Below are positions 6,085 to 6,102 of a stretch of DNA of 6,102 nt, piece by piece. Both the position numbers and the translations under genes were made by a program. Origin of the DNA: Pseudomonadota bacterium (GTDB lineage Bacteria; Pseudomonadota; Gammaproteobacteria; Burkholderiales; Burkholderiaceae_C); contig JAEZEB010000243.1 in NCBI GenBank assembly GCA_023438115.1, positions 1 to 6,102 of the forward strand, given 5' to 3'. The notes below the pieces were generated by a model, which did no database searches, was not told the origin of the DNA, and worked only from the letters and a program-made list of their open reading frames with translations. The first letter of the stretch is position 1, and every line of letters starts with the position of its first letter.

Positions 6085-6102
6085 CAGTCTCTTATACACA
6101 AC
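6085..6102. other. Tn5 mosaic-end / tagmentation adapter remnant at the contig edge
   Basis: The last 18 bases match the Tn5 mosaic end CTGTCTCTTATACACATCT at 16 of 18 positions, with an uninterrupted 14-base match at 6087-6100. The run is AT-rich in a setting of about 70% GC, and it sits exactly at the sequence edge inside a gene that is otherwise open. Residual library adapter left in an assembly is the simplest explanation. A natural sequence or true transposon end is less likely, because no transposon sequence follows. Confidence 0.8.

Noticed and set aside
6085..6102. A genuine Tn5-type transposon end inserted in denD.
   Set aside because: Only the adapter-like end is present at the very edge, with mismatches and no transposase or further element sequence. 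A library adapter remnant explains it more simply.

Overview
The window reads as an ordinary chromosomal segment of a high-GC proteobacterium. GC is roughly 70% by eye, codon use strongly prefers G/C at third positions, and genes are packed tightly. The protein set (an alpha/beta hydrolase, an M20 metallopeptidase, DUF72, YigZ, DUF421/YetF and a DenD-OtnI pair) and codon style suggest a betaproteobacterium of the order Burkholderiales, perhaps a Comamonadaceae member such as a Ramlibacter or Variovorax relative. This placement is inference; no rRNA or other marker gene is present.

Layout from left to right. Bases 1-68 are non-coding and hold two abutting inverted repeats just beyond the end of the first gene. 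A minus-strand pair follows: an M20-family metallopeptidase (980-2452) and, 62 bp downstream of it, a monoacylglycerol-lipase-like alpha/beta hydrolase (69-917). A 50-bp divergent spacer separates this pair from a plus-strand DUF72 protein (2503-3258). The DUF72 stop codon runs into a perfect 12-bp hairpin (3257-3287), which sits between it and the convergent minus-strand IMPACT/YigZ gene (3296-3886). An 87-bp divergent spacer leads to a plus-strand DUF421/YetF-like membrane protein (3974-4438). That gene overlaps tail-to-tail by 17 bp with a minus-strand hydroxypyruvate/2-oxo-tetronate isomerase gene (4422-5240). The isomerase gene lies 10 bp downstream of a denD-like D-erythronate dehydrogenase gene (5251 to the right edge), which is cut off at its 5' end.

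The clearest functional unit is the denD-otnI pair. Known biochemistry of these families has DenD oxidising D-erythronate to 2-oxo-tetronate and OtnI isomerising it to 3-oxo-tetronate, for later phosphorylation by OtnK and decarboxylation by OtnC. Neither OtnK nor OtnC is in the window, and any operon partners would have to lie beyond the right edge. The remaining genes look like unrelated housekeeping or accessory enzymes with no evident shared pathway.

The last ~18 bases closely match the Tn5 mosaic end used in tagmentation library adapters and are probably not genomic. The window therefore seems to end at a contig break inside denD. I found no mobile element, CRISPR array, RNA gene or convincing novel system.
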